The translations under genes and the position numbers were made by a program. The notes under the pieces are model-generated. The model was not told the DNA's origin. It did no database searches and saw only the letters and a list, made by a program, of their open reading frames with translations. A stretch of DNA of 64,000 nt, taken from assembly GCA_963691655.1 (NCBI GenBank), contig OY829327.1:67282079-67346078 (forward strand). The letters run 5' to 3'. Shown in pieces: positions 34,910 to 45,784 of this stretch (the stretch's first letter is position 1; each line of letters opens with the position of its first letter). The stretch comes from Toxonevra muliebris. Taxonomy: Eukaryota; Arthropoda; Insecta; Diptera; Pallopteridae.

Positions 34910-35663
34910 ATACAAATAAATAAATGTGAAGTGGTTATATAAAGTATTTACATTACAATTTCTGTGTTATATTTTCTCCGTTTGCTTGTTCCATATTTAT
35001 TTTTCAAGTAACCCACAGATTTACAACCGTACAAACAAGAATCACTGATTTTTTTAACATACAACCTACTTGAGCTAATACAATTAGAGGCAGCAGAAGC
35101 AAGCCAAACTTTTCTACTTTTTAAGGAAGACTTGAAGCGTATTGAAAACAAGCGTGAATTGTTAGAGAACCCGACATTTTCCATTACCGGCACTTCACTT
35201 TCTTTTTTGCTTTTAAGGAGGTCAAAAAAATTAAAAATGTTTTAGCTAAAATCGCTCTGGAATATATGTGTAAAGGGATTCTTTGAAATTTACAGTCGTT
35301 TGAAAGTTACAGATATTTATTTGCAGGCCCTGATACTGCAGTCATGCATATTTGAACTTTGAAACTAGTTTTTCTCAAAACAGCATTTTTCGAAATGGCT
35401 GCCACGATATTTCCAAAACTAATGCTCTTAAATTTTCATCGTATCTTCAATGCATCTGTAGTTCTACACCGTCCGAACCAGGATCATAGTGATATCTCAC
35501 AATGTTTTTTATTTAAATTGAAATAGTTAAAAAAAATGACAAAAATCAAATAATTATTTTCAAAACTAGATAGATAAAAACACAAACTTTTAATGACTTA
35601 ACTAAAAGAACATAAGTACAATAAAACTATCCCTAAAATTGAATTTTCAATATTTTTACTTAA

Positions 35664-36171
35664 CCCTCTAGTTCTCAAGCGTGTCTCTAGACAGCCTTCA
35701 TCAAAACTTGTTTAATTACCACCTTAATAGTTTTTGTTGCTATATTTTATCACATTGTTTATTGAATTTTCCAAGCTTTTAAAGAAATGCATTAGTTATG
35801 TGTTATTATGATGTTAGCGACAGTCAAAGTCAAAATTTGTCAAAAACAGTAAAATTAATTATTTTGTTTGAATTTGAGATAAAAATAAAAAAAATAAATA
35901 AAATACATCCCGTCATACTAGCCAGATAAAAAAACTAGCTGTGAGTAGCTAGGAGTTTAAATTTTTTATACAAAATATTTAGTTATTTAAAAAAAAAATT
36001 GATAAAAAGTTTATTCAGCAACAAATACTTTTAGGCATTCAACTTTTCCGGCCTTATAAAACCACATCCATTAAATTTTTTAGGGTTTTGAGATTAGATT
36101 TATGCTTTTTACATTAAAATTTATCAATCCCAATTTTTTTTAAATCAATCAAAAATTTGAGAACTAGAGGG
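35664..36171. mobile_element. piggyBac-like miniature element, copy A
   Basis: 508 bp with perfect 15-bp inverted ends CCCTCTAGTTCTCAA / TTGAGAACTAGAGGG. TTAA flanks the left end and TCAA (one change) the right, which fits the TTAA target of piggyBac. GTCTCTAGAC lies just inside the left end as a short palindrome. The whole length matches copy B at 51877-52395. No coding sequence. Confidence 0.8.
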
Positions 36172-36534
36172 TCAATTTTGGTTCCGGCTACAGGTCTATC
36201 GATTGATACGCTGATGGAACGACTGTCGTTCTACAGATATATAGTTGATGTAACTGTATATATTGACGTAAAAAAATTTTGAAATGATTCTTGAAATAAA
36301 TAATATTTGTCAGCTCCTTCGACAGTGAACAGTTATTTAGTGCTACTGGTCAGCTTTTTATTTGGAGTATCTACTATTTATATTTTTCTGTATTTGTTTG
36401 CAAATACATAGGTAGAAAAAATTTACTTTCAGATTTTAATTTTTTATATTTTAAAAATTCTTCAGCCGAAGGTTAGATGGATGAATGGCTGAAGTTCGGC
36501 TTCGGTTAAAAAATAACCTTCGGTCGGACACTTC

Positions 36535-37640
36535 TACATTCAAAACAAGTACAATGTAAAATTGATATTTTTGTAATGTTATTTTTAATGTAAAAACAAA
36601 AATGTTAGTTTTATGGCAAAAAATATCAGATTGATATGTTTTGTGTTAAATTTACATTAAAACTATCATATTGATAATAATTCGTTTTACATGTCAAATT
36701 ATAATGTTAAAATTACATTAAAAATGTTTTTATTACTTAATACATTTTTCATGTAAAATTGATAATATCCTGTGCAAATTTAACATTCAAAATGTAAATA
36801 GGCTGGTATGGTATTAAAAATTAAGACTGACAATACTTTTTGCATAAGTACAATATAAAAAATTTTAACTGGTAACACTTTTTAATTATGAAATAGTTTT
36901 TCGAGTGCTTGTGGTTGCGGTGGTGCACAATAAAATAAAAGTGTGAAAAAATAAGATTAAAAAAAATTAAATATAAATATAAAATAAAACTGTTTAAAAA
37001 GTATTAGAAGTGAATTAAATATAGAAAGTGCAAATAATGAACTTCTTTTATTAATAGGAATTTATTTCTCCGCGGCCATTTCGTTCTGCGTTGTTGAGAA
37101 TATTATTCGTTAAATACGCCAAATTTAATTTTTAGAAGCGGATTCCACACAAAAATCGTTTTTATGAATGGAATTATTTGCGTTTGTATGTATATTATAT
37201 TATTATTAATTATTATTACTAAAACAAAAGTATATAAATTAAAAAAGATTTCTTTATTGTGTTTTATTTACCACTTTAAATTGTTAATTTTACATTAAGT
37301 TAATTTCAAATTTATATGTCGTAATATCAGTTATATATTGTTGTCATGTTAACTCAACATTATTGTCATATCAATTTTACATTAATTTTGCTTTATTGTA
37401 ACATTTTTTCATATCCTTTTGACATTTTAAATATCAATATTACATTAAAAAAATGTATTTGTTTTACATTTTTAATGTCAAAATGACATTGTTTTCTCAT
37501 CACTTATACATTTTTCACGTTCAATTCAGTAATGTTAAAATTATATTTCGAAATTTTGATATTTTTTTATGTTTGCTGAATATTGTAAACAAAAAATGTT
37601 GTTTTTACAGCTGTTTCATGTACTTTATTTTTTGAATGTA
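36535..37640. mobile_element. Miniature element with ACATT/AATGT motif arrays
   Basis: 1.1 kb with inverted ends TACATTCAAAA and TTTTTTGAATGTA. Both sides of the inside (36550-36800 and 37280-37520) are dense in TTTTACATTAA or TTAATGTAAAA words, more than ten in all, spaced irregularly. The centre has a less AT-rich block (CTCCGCGGCCATTTCG near 37070). The word GTCGGACACTT occurs just outside both ends (36523-36533 and 37652-37662). No coding sequence. Superfamily unknown. Confidence 0.5.
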
Positions 37641-38224
37641 CTTAGGGAAAAGTCGGACACTTAATTTCTTTCAAAGTAATCTATTTTTGATGTGTAAACA
37701 TTTTAACTCACGGTATGGCCAAAATTTCAAATGTGTAAAATGTAAGAATAACTGTAACGTAAGATGTAAGATAACTGTAACGTCCATTTCCCCTCTCGCT
37801 CGCACTACTGCGCGGCATTACTGTGCTACTCTAAACAACACAGAAAAGAGAAGAAGAGAGGGAGAAATTAAAATACGAGCGGAGTTTGTTTGTTTATGTT
37901 TCGATCAATTTACTCACACATATATGTACATACGAAATCAAAATGTGTGTGTACATTTATTCGTGGCAGAATTATTTGTTGGTGTTAAACGTATGGAGAT
38001 CGACTATACCATACAAGCAGAGAAGTCGCCGTAGCAAACACAAGCGTTTGATAGGTTTTGCATTCGGTTAGTTAGATTGGATTAAAATTATATATTTTAT
38101 AAAATATAAAAACAATATTAAATGATAAGTATTAAGGAATCTAGGTTTCAATAAATGTATAAACAAAATGTGGTGATAATGATAGCAAACCACGGCATTA
38201 TAAAAATTTTGCTTTGTGCATTAA

Positions 38225-38428
38225 CCATAGAAAGGCAACACTTTTTATCTATGTAAATAGCAAATATGTTAAACAGAAAAAATCAAGCTTATTTATTATA
38301 AAATCACTTATTTACTTCAATAAAAATACATTGTTTCTCATTTTTATTAAATGCAATTAAGGCAATTCTCTTTGCGGTGCTTTTGAAAAGTAGTGAGGTG
38401 ACTGGTTACAACTGTTGCCTTTCTAAGA
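38225..38428 (+). mobile_element. piggyBac-like miniature element nested in the left arm
   Basis: TTAA then CCATAGAAAGGCAACA; on the right TGTTGCCTTTCTAAGA then ATAA. This is the diverged partner of 42343-42510, which has perfect ends; it carries about 36 extra bp in the middle. Confidence 0.7.
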
Positions 38429-38449
38429 ATAAATGCGGAAAGCACTTAT

Positions 38450-38525
38450 CGTCGCCTGAGAATTGATTTGGCGTATGTGTGTACAAATTCATATACCTAT
38501 ACTCCAAATCAATTCTCAGGCGACG
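38450..38525. mobile_element. 76-bp miniature element, left arm
   Basis: Inverted ends CGTCGCCTGAGAATTGATTT and its complement, 20 bp or more, separated by about 30 bp, flanked by TTAT on both sides. It recurs at 42245-42320 with ATAA on both sides (the same 4 bp read on the other strand), so it was present before the duplication. Confidence 0.75.
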
Positions 38526-38762
38526 TTATGTAAAATTTTCACTTTGGGTTATTATATATTATATATAAAAGGTAATGATATCTAATAAATTTTTAAGTTA
38601 ATAAAAGAATTGTTTTAGTTTGAATTATTTACCTAGCATGTAGATTATACATAAAACCCCTATATATGGCTATACATATGTGAGCTTATGTATATGGCAT
38701 TTAGTTGGCTTCACTGTTTACACATCAAATATCTTGCGTGCTTGGCACACATCCATTTTTAT

Positions 38763-39399
38763 TTTTTCTATTCTATATATTTTTAATTGTTATGCAAATT
38801 TTAAAGTAGGAATTACCACCAAAAATATTTTCAGAGCCAACCAACAACAATGATCGCAACGGCATCATTACTTGTATACACGTACTATTTTTCTTAAAGT
38901 GTGATAAAATAAGTAAAAAATTTATAAAAAAATTACCTAAAAAAAATAGTGCTTCGTTTCTATTTTCAGCCAATGTTCACAATTTTTACAAAATTTGTCA
39001 AAATATAGCAAATTTTTAATATGTTATGGGAAAAGCTATGATTTCCAATATTTTTAAATTTTTGTTTACTTTTTTGGAAATACAAGTTTTGCTATGGGCC
39101 ACCGGTGATCGCAAGATCTTTAGAACTTTTTTACAATGAAATGGCGGTCAAAGAATGCAGGTCTGGGCTTTATTTTGCTCTATCGGTTCTAGTTTCCTTA
39201 CGGTCAAGAAAGGGTTAAGTAACTTTGTACTTTGTTTTTAGTTTGATTCTGTGTATTGTTTGTAAACCCATATTTAATTAACTTTGGCTAATTTTAATAT
39301 AAATTTTCGTTCGAAGTTAGCCTATGTTGATTCTCAATATTTTTTATAGTTTTATTTGATATTCTTTGAAATTCATTTCATTTTTTCGTGGTAAGTGCT
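38763..39399. other. Spacer of the inverted duplication, first part
   Basis: No gene. The minus strand at 39217 reads TTAACCCTTTCTTGACCG, like a piggyBac-type terminus; its partner was not found. Confidence 0.4.
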
Positions 39400-39905
39400 G
39401 TCCAAATTGGGCTTAGGTATGCGTGTGACGTGATATGAGCGTGGCACAATTGCTACATTAATTCTGCAGAAAACTAAGCTCATTGGTTTTATTCTATTAT
39501 TAATTTTGTCAACGTGTTTATCCCAAGGAGACTACTTAAATATACAATAAAGTCTAAATGGTTTGACTAATTCAGGTTCTTGTTTAAAGGGGGGGTAGAT
39601 GAAACATATTTGGCTTAAATGTGTCCTGATAGACAGCCACTTAACCTGATCTTATCTTATCCCAAGACAGATTATCATCAATTACAAGTCTATGATAGTT
39701 TATATTTTTTACTCTATTTGTGATTTTGAAATTTAATTCCGGGAATATCATTCATGTTAGATATATCTGGATGTTTTGTTTGCAATTATAAAATTAGTTT
39801 TGTCAATATTTAGTTTTAGATAATGCTGGTTGAACTACTTTTGAAATATTTCTACGTATTGTAACGTATACGCAACATTAATCGACTTTGACCCGGTCTC
39901 CTCTA
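39400..39905 (-). pseudogene. CR1/Jockey-type non-LTR reverse transcriptase fragment
   Basis: Minus strand. YLKLNIDKTNFIIANKTSRY (about 39775-39835) matches the LxLNxxKTxxI block that follows the active site in these enzymes. After a frameshift, FPELNFKITNRVKNI and LVIDDNLSWDK (about 39660-39745) match the NLGVxxDxxLSW block. Further downstream the frame is broken, with CATLISRHTHT near 39435 corresponding to the connection region. The active-site segment is not present. Confidence 0.6.
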
Positions 39906-40990
39906 TATGGTTCTATTCAGCATTCGAAATTTTGTAAACCACTACAGTGACCTACGATGGACTCCAACCTTTTATCACAATTGTTTTGCTAGCCCTTGTT
40001 AACCCATAATGGATACACACTCAGATCCAAATACATTCATATGCATTTGTTTGTGTGGTTAATTTCTATTAATTATTGAATAAAGTTTAAATTACATTTG
40101 TATAATTTATTAATGGCCAATAGTAGAAGTGAACAAACTTCATCTGTATGTCAATTTATTATTTTATTAAAAGTCATCAATTATAATATTAATGTATTCT
40201 CATATTTCATGGAATTTTGCGGTGAAATTTAGGAAATGCAAACACAAATGTTGAAGTATTTACGATGAACTTTTAGAATTTAAATTACTTTAAGGATGTG
40301 TCGTATAAATTCGGATGTATAAATTCACCCAACAAAATTCATTACAATAGAGCAGTTGTAATAGGAATTGATATGTGGTGTGAATGTTGGCATTTTCCAA
40401 CTAAATATGTTGAAGTCTGAAATTGTTTTGCTTTAATTTTGCTCGTGTGTAGATTGTGCAGCCGTTAATTGGTGGAAAGTTTTTTTTTGGTTTTATTTCT
40501 TTTTAATCAATATATCTTATCTTATTTAGCTATTATATAAAAGTGGAACTTTATTTCATGTTGGATACGATTATTTCGACCACACTAGTAAAATCTTTGG
40601 TTTTGGTGTCAAGTCATGGATCTTTTGGTGGTGAAGTGTTAAATGATGTTCCTATATATAAATAACGTTGAAAGACAAAACCAAAATGATCTTGAATGTG
40701 CACTTGATTCCAAGACTCAGGCTTATTGGACATTTTTTTTCTGGTTGGTTTTTCAGTAAACTTACTATCAATTCACCTTCATCTTCATTACCAGAGCCTT
40801 GCGTTAATCGAAAGGCTTCAACTGATCATCACGCGAATTTATCATGAGTAACAATGTTCATAAAATAACACTGTATTAACTGTAATAGCTCAATCTAAAA
40901 AGCGATTAAAATACTATAAGGAGCTTTTTTACATCAGTTAGTATCCTTATATATACAATACAGTACGATCGATTATATACTGATTATAGC
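39906..40990. other. AT-rich, no gene recognised
   Basis: No coding motif or element end seen. Confidence 0.4.
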
Positions 40991-40994
40991 AATT

Positions 40995-41050
40995 TTTCAC
41001 TATTTGGATTGAACCCTAGGCAGCTAGGACTCCAGTCTAGCACTCTACCA
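40995..41050 (-). mobile_element. tRNA-like SINE head
   Basis: Minus strand: TAGTGGTAGAGTGCTAGACT (A-box region) and CCTAGGGTTCAATCC (B box) at tRNA-like spacing. No matching acceptor stem, so a SINE head is more likely than a tRNA gene. Confidence 0.55.
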
Positions 41051-41060
41051 CTATTTATTT

Positions 41061-41110
41061 GATGTTTTTGGGGTCGCTGAATCCGTTTAACCCCATCACA
41101 TCAGGGTTAC
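41061..41110 (+). repeat. Satellite-like repeat fragment
   Basis: TTTTTGGGGTCGCTGAATCC and ACATCAGGGTTAC, matching parts of the repeat unit at 57905-58087. Confidence 0.6.
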
Positions 41111-41413
41111 TCATAAACTCAAAAAACAGACACAAAAACCCAATAGTCCTTTGAATTTTTAATTCTTTTATGCCTTGATTCTTCCTCATAACCATTTAAT
41201 CCTTAAACCCCATAACCCCTTTCACCCCGTAACGCTGTTAGAAAGAGACTTGCATGCCTTTGTTGCCAGGAATTCGAATAGAATGAGTTTCGGTGTAAGA
41301 AAGAGTTCACCGAAACCACGTAGCTGGGTTATATGCGGGTTATGTGCATAATACAGTTGAAGTAATGTTTTAATTTGATTCAATTTGAAGATCACAGTTG
41401 GCATGTTAAAGGA

Positions 41414-41593
41414 CCCATACACAGTACAACTTGGTATGATAAAATGTGCTCACATTTCCCCAAACACGTTCTCACAAGTTGTACAATCAGAGAAAAAATT
41501 GAAAAAGTTTAATTTTTAGCGAACATCCCCATACATGGCACACATTTCATCAAACCGCACAAACTTGTAGTACCAAGTTGCATAGTGTATGGG
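41414..41593. mobile_element. Miniature element, 180 bp
   Basis: Inverted ends CCCATACACAGTACAACTTG and, from the right on the other strand, CCCATACACTATGCAACTTG (three differences in 20). CAACTTG or its complement recurs inside, next to each end. No target duplication seen. Confidence 0.55.
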
Positions 41594-41963
41594 CCGCTTA
41601 CGCGTAAATTGCGGTTTTTTAATTGTTTACATTTTTGGCGTAAATTACTCACGAAGAAAGGTAAACAATGTAAGCATTGGGAGCAACTGTAATCAATTAG
41701 CTCTCCAGATTTTTATAACAAAATTTATTTATGAGAATACAAAGAAAAAAAAAAAAACAATGGATGCGTGCAAGACACGCAAGATATTTGATGTGTAAAC
41801 AGTTAAGCCAACTGAATGCCATATACATAAGCTCACATATGTATAGCCATATATAGGGATTTGAAGTATAATCTATATGCTTAGGTAAATAATTCAAATT
41901 AAAACAATTATTTTATAAACTTAAAAATTTATTAGATATCATTATCTTTTATATATATGTAAT

Positions 41964-42092
41964 AGCCCAATTCACCATAAATTGCAAATGGTCTGGCATC
42001 ATTACAAATGCAAATATTTATTCCATATCGCATGTATTTGTTGTTGTGATAGCAGAAATATTTGACAATTGCACCTAATCGTGAATAGGGCT
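41964..42092. mobile_element. Possible small insertion in the right arm
   Basis: AGCCCAATTCAC at 41964 and GTGAATAGGGCT ending at 42092 are inverted with one mismatch, at the point where the left arm lacks sequence. The extra sequence continues to about 42225, so the insertion borders are not settled. Confidence 0.4.
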
Positions 42093-42244
42093 GATATGTT
42101 GTAGTTGCTTTATTTTTCTTTTACACAATGCATCGGGCACTGTATGCTCGCATGTACGCAGCTGCAATTGCATCTTTTTTTCCGCGCTTTAAGTTTTTCT
42201 TCCCGTCGATTTGAAATTTTATTAGATGTGAAAATTTTACATAA

Positions 42245-42320
42245 CGTCGCCTGAGAATTGATGTGGCGTATAGGTATATGAATTTGTACACACATACACC
42301 AAATCAAAACTCAGGCGACG
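42245..42320. mobile_element. 76-bp miniature element, right arm
   Basis: Same element as 38450-38525: CGTCGCCTGAGAATTGAT at the left, ACTCAGGCGACG at the right, ATAA on both sides (42241-42244, 42321-42324). Confidence 0.75.
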
Positions 42321-42342
42321 ATAAGTGTTTTTTCGCATTTAA

Positions 42343-42510
42343 CCTTAGAAAGGCAACAAGGGTGACCAGTCACCCCACTACTTCTTAAAAGCACCGCGCA
42401 GAGAGTTGCCTTAACTGCATTTAATAAAAATAAGAAACAATGTACTTTTATTGAAGTAAATAAGTGATTTTATAATAAATAAGTTTGATTTTTTTGTTGC
42501 CTTTCTAAGG
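42343..42510. mobile_element. piggyBac-like miniature element with perfect ends
   Basis: 168 bp with perfect 17-bp inverted ends CCTTAGAAAGGCAACAA, flanked by TTAA on both sides (42339-42342 and 42511-42514). A short palindrome, GGGTGACCAGTCACCCC, lies next to the left end. No coding sequence. Confidence 0.8.
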
Positions 42511-43139
42511 TTAATGTACAAAGCAAAATTTTTATAATCCCGTGGTTTGCTATCATTATCACTACATTTTGTTTATACATTTATTGAAACCTAGATTCTT
42601 TATTACTTATCATTTTGTATTGTTTTTATATTTTAAAAAATATTTAATTTTAATCCAATCTGAATGCAAAACCTATCAACCGCCTGAGTTTGCTGCGGCG
42701 ACTTCTCTGCTTGTATGGTATAGTCGATCTCCACACGTTTAACACCAACAAATAATTCTGCCACGAATAAATGTACACACACATTTTGTTTTCGTATGTA
42801 CATATATGTGTGAGTAAATTGATCGAAACATAAACAAACAAACTCCGCTCGTATTTTAATTTCTCCCTCTCTTGTCTTCTCTTTTCTGTGTTTTTTAGAG
42901 TAGCACAGTCATGCCGCGAGAGTGTGAGCGAGAGGGGAACTGGACGTTACAGTTATCTTACATCTTACGTTACAGTTATTCTTACATTTTACACATTTGA
43001 AATTTTGCCCATACCGTGAGCTAAAATGTTTACACATCAACAGGAAAAAGTTAGCCACGGAGTAACGGAAATGAAACTTAAGAAACTAACCACATTAACA
43101 GCTGATGGATTGAGCGAGTGTCCATTTTCATTTGTACCA

Positions 43140-43290
43140 AAAATTTTGGAGACCAACACCAAAACTTTACGATATTTTCTTTTATTTCAAATTAAAAATT
43201 CTCGAAGCAGTACTCCAAATACCAAAATGTTTTTAGCTTCTCTTGTAAAATTTGAAAAATGCGTGTTAGGGCTTTACCAAATTAAGACAG
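43140..43290 (+). repeat. Dispersed repeat, copy 1
   Basis: Shares ATGTTTTTAGCTTCT, GTGTTAGGGCTTTACC and AAATTAAG in order with 53625-53720. Identity unknown; the open frame here has no known motif. Confidence 0.5.
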
Positions 43291-43295
43291 CGATG

Positions 43296-43880
43296 TACAT
43301 ATGTTCATTAGATGGCTTATTTGCTCCATACATTTTACTAAAGTATTTCAGATCTTAATTGTGACAGCAGAATATGAAAATATGGTGCTAAAAACCAATT
43401 AAAATGAAAAAAAAATTTAAATTTGTTAAAATTGGATGCGCTACTCCGAAAACCGTGATTTTTAAGGACGTTTTACAATAGGTTTGGGATTTTGTATGGA
43501 AAAAGCATTTAACTTGCATATAAAAGATTTTTAGATATCCATATCTATGTCGAAAATACCGCTAGAGCGAATGGCGTACCGAGTTTATTGATACAACTGA
43601 AACCAAAGCCACCCCTAGCGCCTAAAGTGACCATTTATCACTTTTTTTTTTACAAATTTTTAAATTCACCCGTTAGGATTTTGAATATAGCTTTAATTTT
43701 TTTAAAACTTAAGTACGTAGGATTGTAGGTAATTCAATTTAGTTTATTTAAAGTGCATCCAGTTTTCACAAATTTAAATTTTTTCATTTTAATTAGTTTT
43801 TAGCACCCTATTTTCATATTCTGCTGTCACAATTAAGATCTGAAATACTTTAGCAAAATAAGCCATCTAATGTACATACA
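43296..43880. repeat. Inverted repeat with 140-bp arms
   Basis: 43296-43442 is complementary to 43751-43880 (shared CATTAGATGGCTTATTT, GTATTTCAGATCTTAATTG, GACAGCAGAATATGAAAATA). The left arm has about 16 extra bp. The loop is about 310 bp. Probably a foldback-type element, adjacent to the larger inverted duplication. Confidence 0.7.
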
Positions 43881-43885
43881 TTTTC

Positions 43886-44530
43886 CAATAAATTACTCTT
43901 GTATTATTTTAGCATGTATTATTTAAATGATTTCTTTTAATTTTATTATTTAATTTACTGTAAATTATGTTACTTGATAAGAATTCTTTTCAAATAAGTA
44001 TTATTAAAATTGCAAAGAAAATTTCTCTTATAACGTGACTTCTATTTTTTTAACATTGTTTACACGTAAAGAAGGTATTTTTTGTGTCCCACCCTGCTCC
44101 GCTATTCAAATACAAATATTTCATGGAAGTAAAACGAATTATTAAATTTGTTTTATTTTTCTTATATACTAACTCGTTTTCTATCATATTGACAAAACTG
44201 GGAAGCGAAATATATCTCCCGATTATATGGATACCTGAATACCTTATGTAATAAAAAAACTCGCGAATCAATTGGGGCTAAACAATTATGCTTAATTTAT
44301 TTTTCTTTCGGCATTGCTATGCTCGGAAACACGGTGACTCATTTTAAAGCAAACCAGTGGGAAAGTTTAAAACTAAATTAATCCATTTTAGCCCGCTGGC
44401 CGATTAATCAAACAGCGACTTTGTAAATTGGTCAAAAACACATTTATAAATTTTTTCCAAAACAAATCACTTAACATTTCTATATATGGAGGCTTAGTTG
44501 GCTACAGGGAAAAAGCCAAAAATAATTTTA
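43886..44530. other. AT-rich, no gene recognised
   Basis: No motif seen in the small frame at 44050-44271. Confidence 0.4.
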
Positions 44531-44539
44531 ATTTCATAA

Positions 44540-45240
44540 CTTTAATCTTAATTCTTTTTAAATTTTTATATTTTTGAAGCTGGTATATACACTTCGAAAA
44601 AGTCCTCAAAGTCGGCTTTTCCCAGATTTTCAACTTCGACATTAACCACATTAATTATATATTCATTATTGCCAAATGTGTTTTTTTATTTTTAGAAACA
44701 ACCAGAAATCACACGGTGCTAGGTCTGGGGAATATGGTGCTGGACGAAGAACCAAGCTGCAGGACCTATTATAATTTTATTGAAGGTGCTGGACTTTCCA
44801 TTTTTAAATTTTAGAAGAATGTACTGGACATAACGCAACGCGCCTCTTTTTGAGCATCAACTAAAATTCGTGCTGGTTTCTTCGTGTATCCAAGATAATC
44901 CCTAAATATTTGCGGTACAACCATGGCATTCAAGCCCAGTTCCTCAGAAACGATTTCCTGGATCAATCTTGGATCTTTGTCAATTTTGGACTTCACCAGA
45001 ACCATATTTACATCATCATTTGAAGATTTTGGGCGTCCTTCACGAGATTCGTCCTCCACAGAAAAATGTTCGGCCTGGAATTTCCGAATTTCGAGACGGT
45101 CACAAGCGATGGTACATTCTCTTCATATGCTACTTGGCACTCATTAAATATTTCCGCAGGCTTAAGGTAACGCCGAAAATAATTGTTATACGAATTGTTT
45201 AAGATCCTCTCATGTGGTTCGATTAGTACTCCCGTCACTA
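44540..45240 (-). pseudogene. mariner transposase remnant
   Basis: Minus strand. The N-terminal DNA-binding half is clear in two frames: KPAEIFNECQVAYEE and TVSKFGNSRPNIF (about 45055-45160), then VEDESREGRPKSSNDDVNMV and RDYLGYTKKPARILVD (about 44840-45060), where the first corresponds to the SVEDDxRxGRP linker of mariners. The middle, with the first two catalytic aspartates, is missing. APYSPDLAPCDFWLFLKIKK (about 44690-44750) carries the third aspartate, and KADFEDFFEVYIP near 44590 the C-terminal end. It differs from the mariner at 27824-28429 and represents a separate lineage. Confidence 0.75.
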
Positions 45241-45269
45241 GTCGCCATTTCCACCACCAACTAGCACAT

Positions 45270-45780
45270 TATTATATTTAATATTTTGTTATACTTAAAT
45301 TGTTGCACTATCTCTTTTCTCTTTTGGTTGTAAATACCACTCTGGTATTTCGTGTTAAATTCATTCAGAATAAACCTCTGGTATTTGTCTCTTTCTGAGT
45401 TTGGATAAATACCACTCTGGTATTGATTTTGGTATAATATGTTATATATATGTACACTCTGTACATATTTACACTTGTAATAGATTTCCTTGACCCAAAG
45501 GATTTTATACCTGTTGCCATACGGTATAAATTTCTATGGCTATGAGGAATTTCTAAGTCTTTATCGAGCAACTCTTGCTACGAAAATATTCGAAAACGGC
45601 AGTTCTCTAGCAACTCCTGCTAGAACAATATAAAACTCATATTCAATAAAATTCACATCTCGTGTGATTCTTTTGTAATTTTAAAAACAAATCTCGTGTG
45701 TTCTTATTATTTTTATTTGCAAAATCTTTCAGTATTTTATTCCCAACGATTTCGTTCACGAATTGTATTTCACCTGACTT
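45270..45780. other. Possible solo LTR or regulatory repeat
   Basis: AATACCACTCTGGTATT, itself a near palindrome, occurs at 45333 and 45407, and a half form CCTCTGGTATTTG at 45376. Downstream ATATAAAAC (TATA-like, 45630) and AATAAAATTC (poly-A-like, 45646) are followed by a repeated CTCGTGTGNTTCTT. The order is that of an LTR, but no partner LTR or internal gene is present. Confidence 0.3.
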
Positions 45781-45784
45781 AAAG

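Larger units (their letters stand above)
34722..36530. mobile_element. Possible decayed hAT-type element
   Basis: GCCGAAGCCGAAG near 34810 and GTTCGGCTTCGG near 36494 are inverted with respect to each other, and ACACGGC and CGGTCGGACAC lie outside them. A minus-strand frame at 34948-35193 has SRKVWL and LKNKYGTSKRR, faintly like the edges of a BED zinc finger found in hAT transposases. No target duplication found, and the piggyBac-like copy A (35664-36171) sits inside. Weak call. Confidence 0.3.
37689..38762 (+). repeat. Left arm of a 5.3-kb inverted duplication
   Basis: Runs from TGATGTGTAAACATTTTA to ATATCTTGCGTG and CACATCCATT. The same content in the same order is on the opposite strand at 41757-43040, with scattered substitutions and indels: the block AATGTAAGAATAACTGTAAC, the block GGAGATCGACTATACC, a piggyBac-like miniature element, a 76-bp element, and GAGCTTATGTATATGGC. 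The arm itself has inverted ends, TGATGTGTAAACA near 37689 and TGTTTACACATCA near 38717, so each arm may be one copy of a non-autonomous element. Open frames in the arms are not conserved as protein. Confidence 0.85.
41757..43040 (-). repeat. Right arm of the inverted duplication
   Basis: The reverse-complement counterpart of 37689-38762. It is longer by about 210 bp, mainly because of a segment at about 41966-42225 absent from the left arm; the first half of this segment has inverted ends of its own (next entries). Boundaries match the left arm to within a few bases: CACGCATCCATT at the inner end and TTTACACATCA at the outer end. Confidence 0.85.

Noticed and set aside
37636..38071. Overlapping frames in the left arm that also appear in the right arm (42650-42841)
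   Set aside because: The DNA is duplicated, so frame sharing is expected; changes are not biased to synonymous sites as far as I can see and no motif is present.
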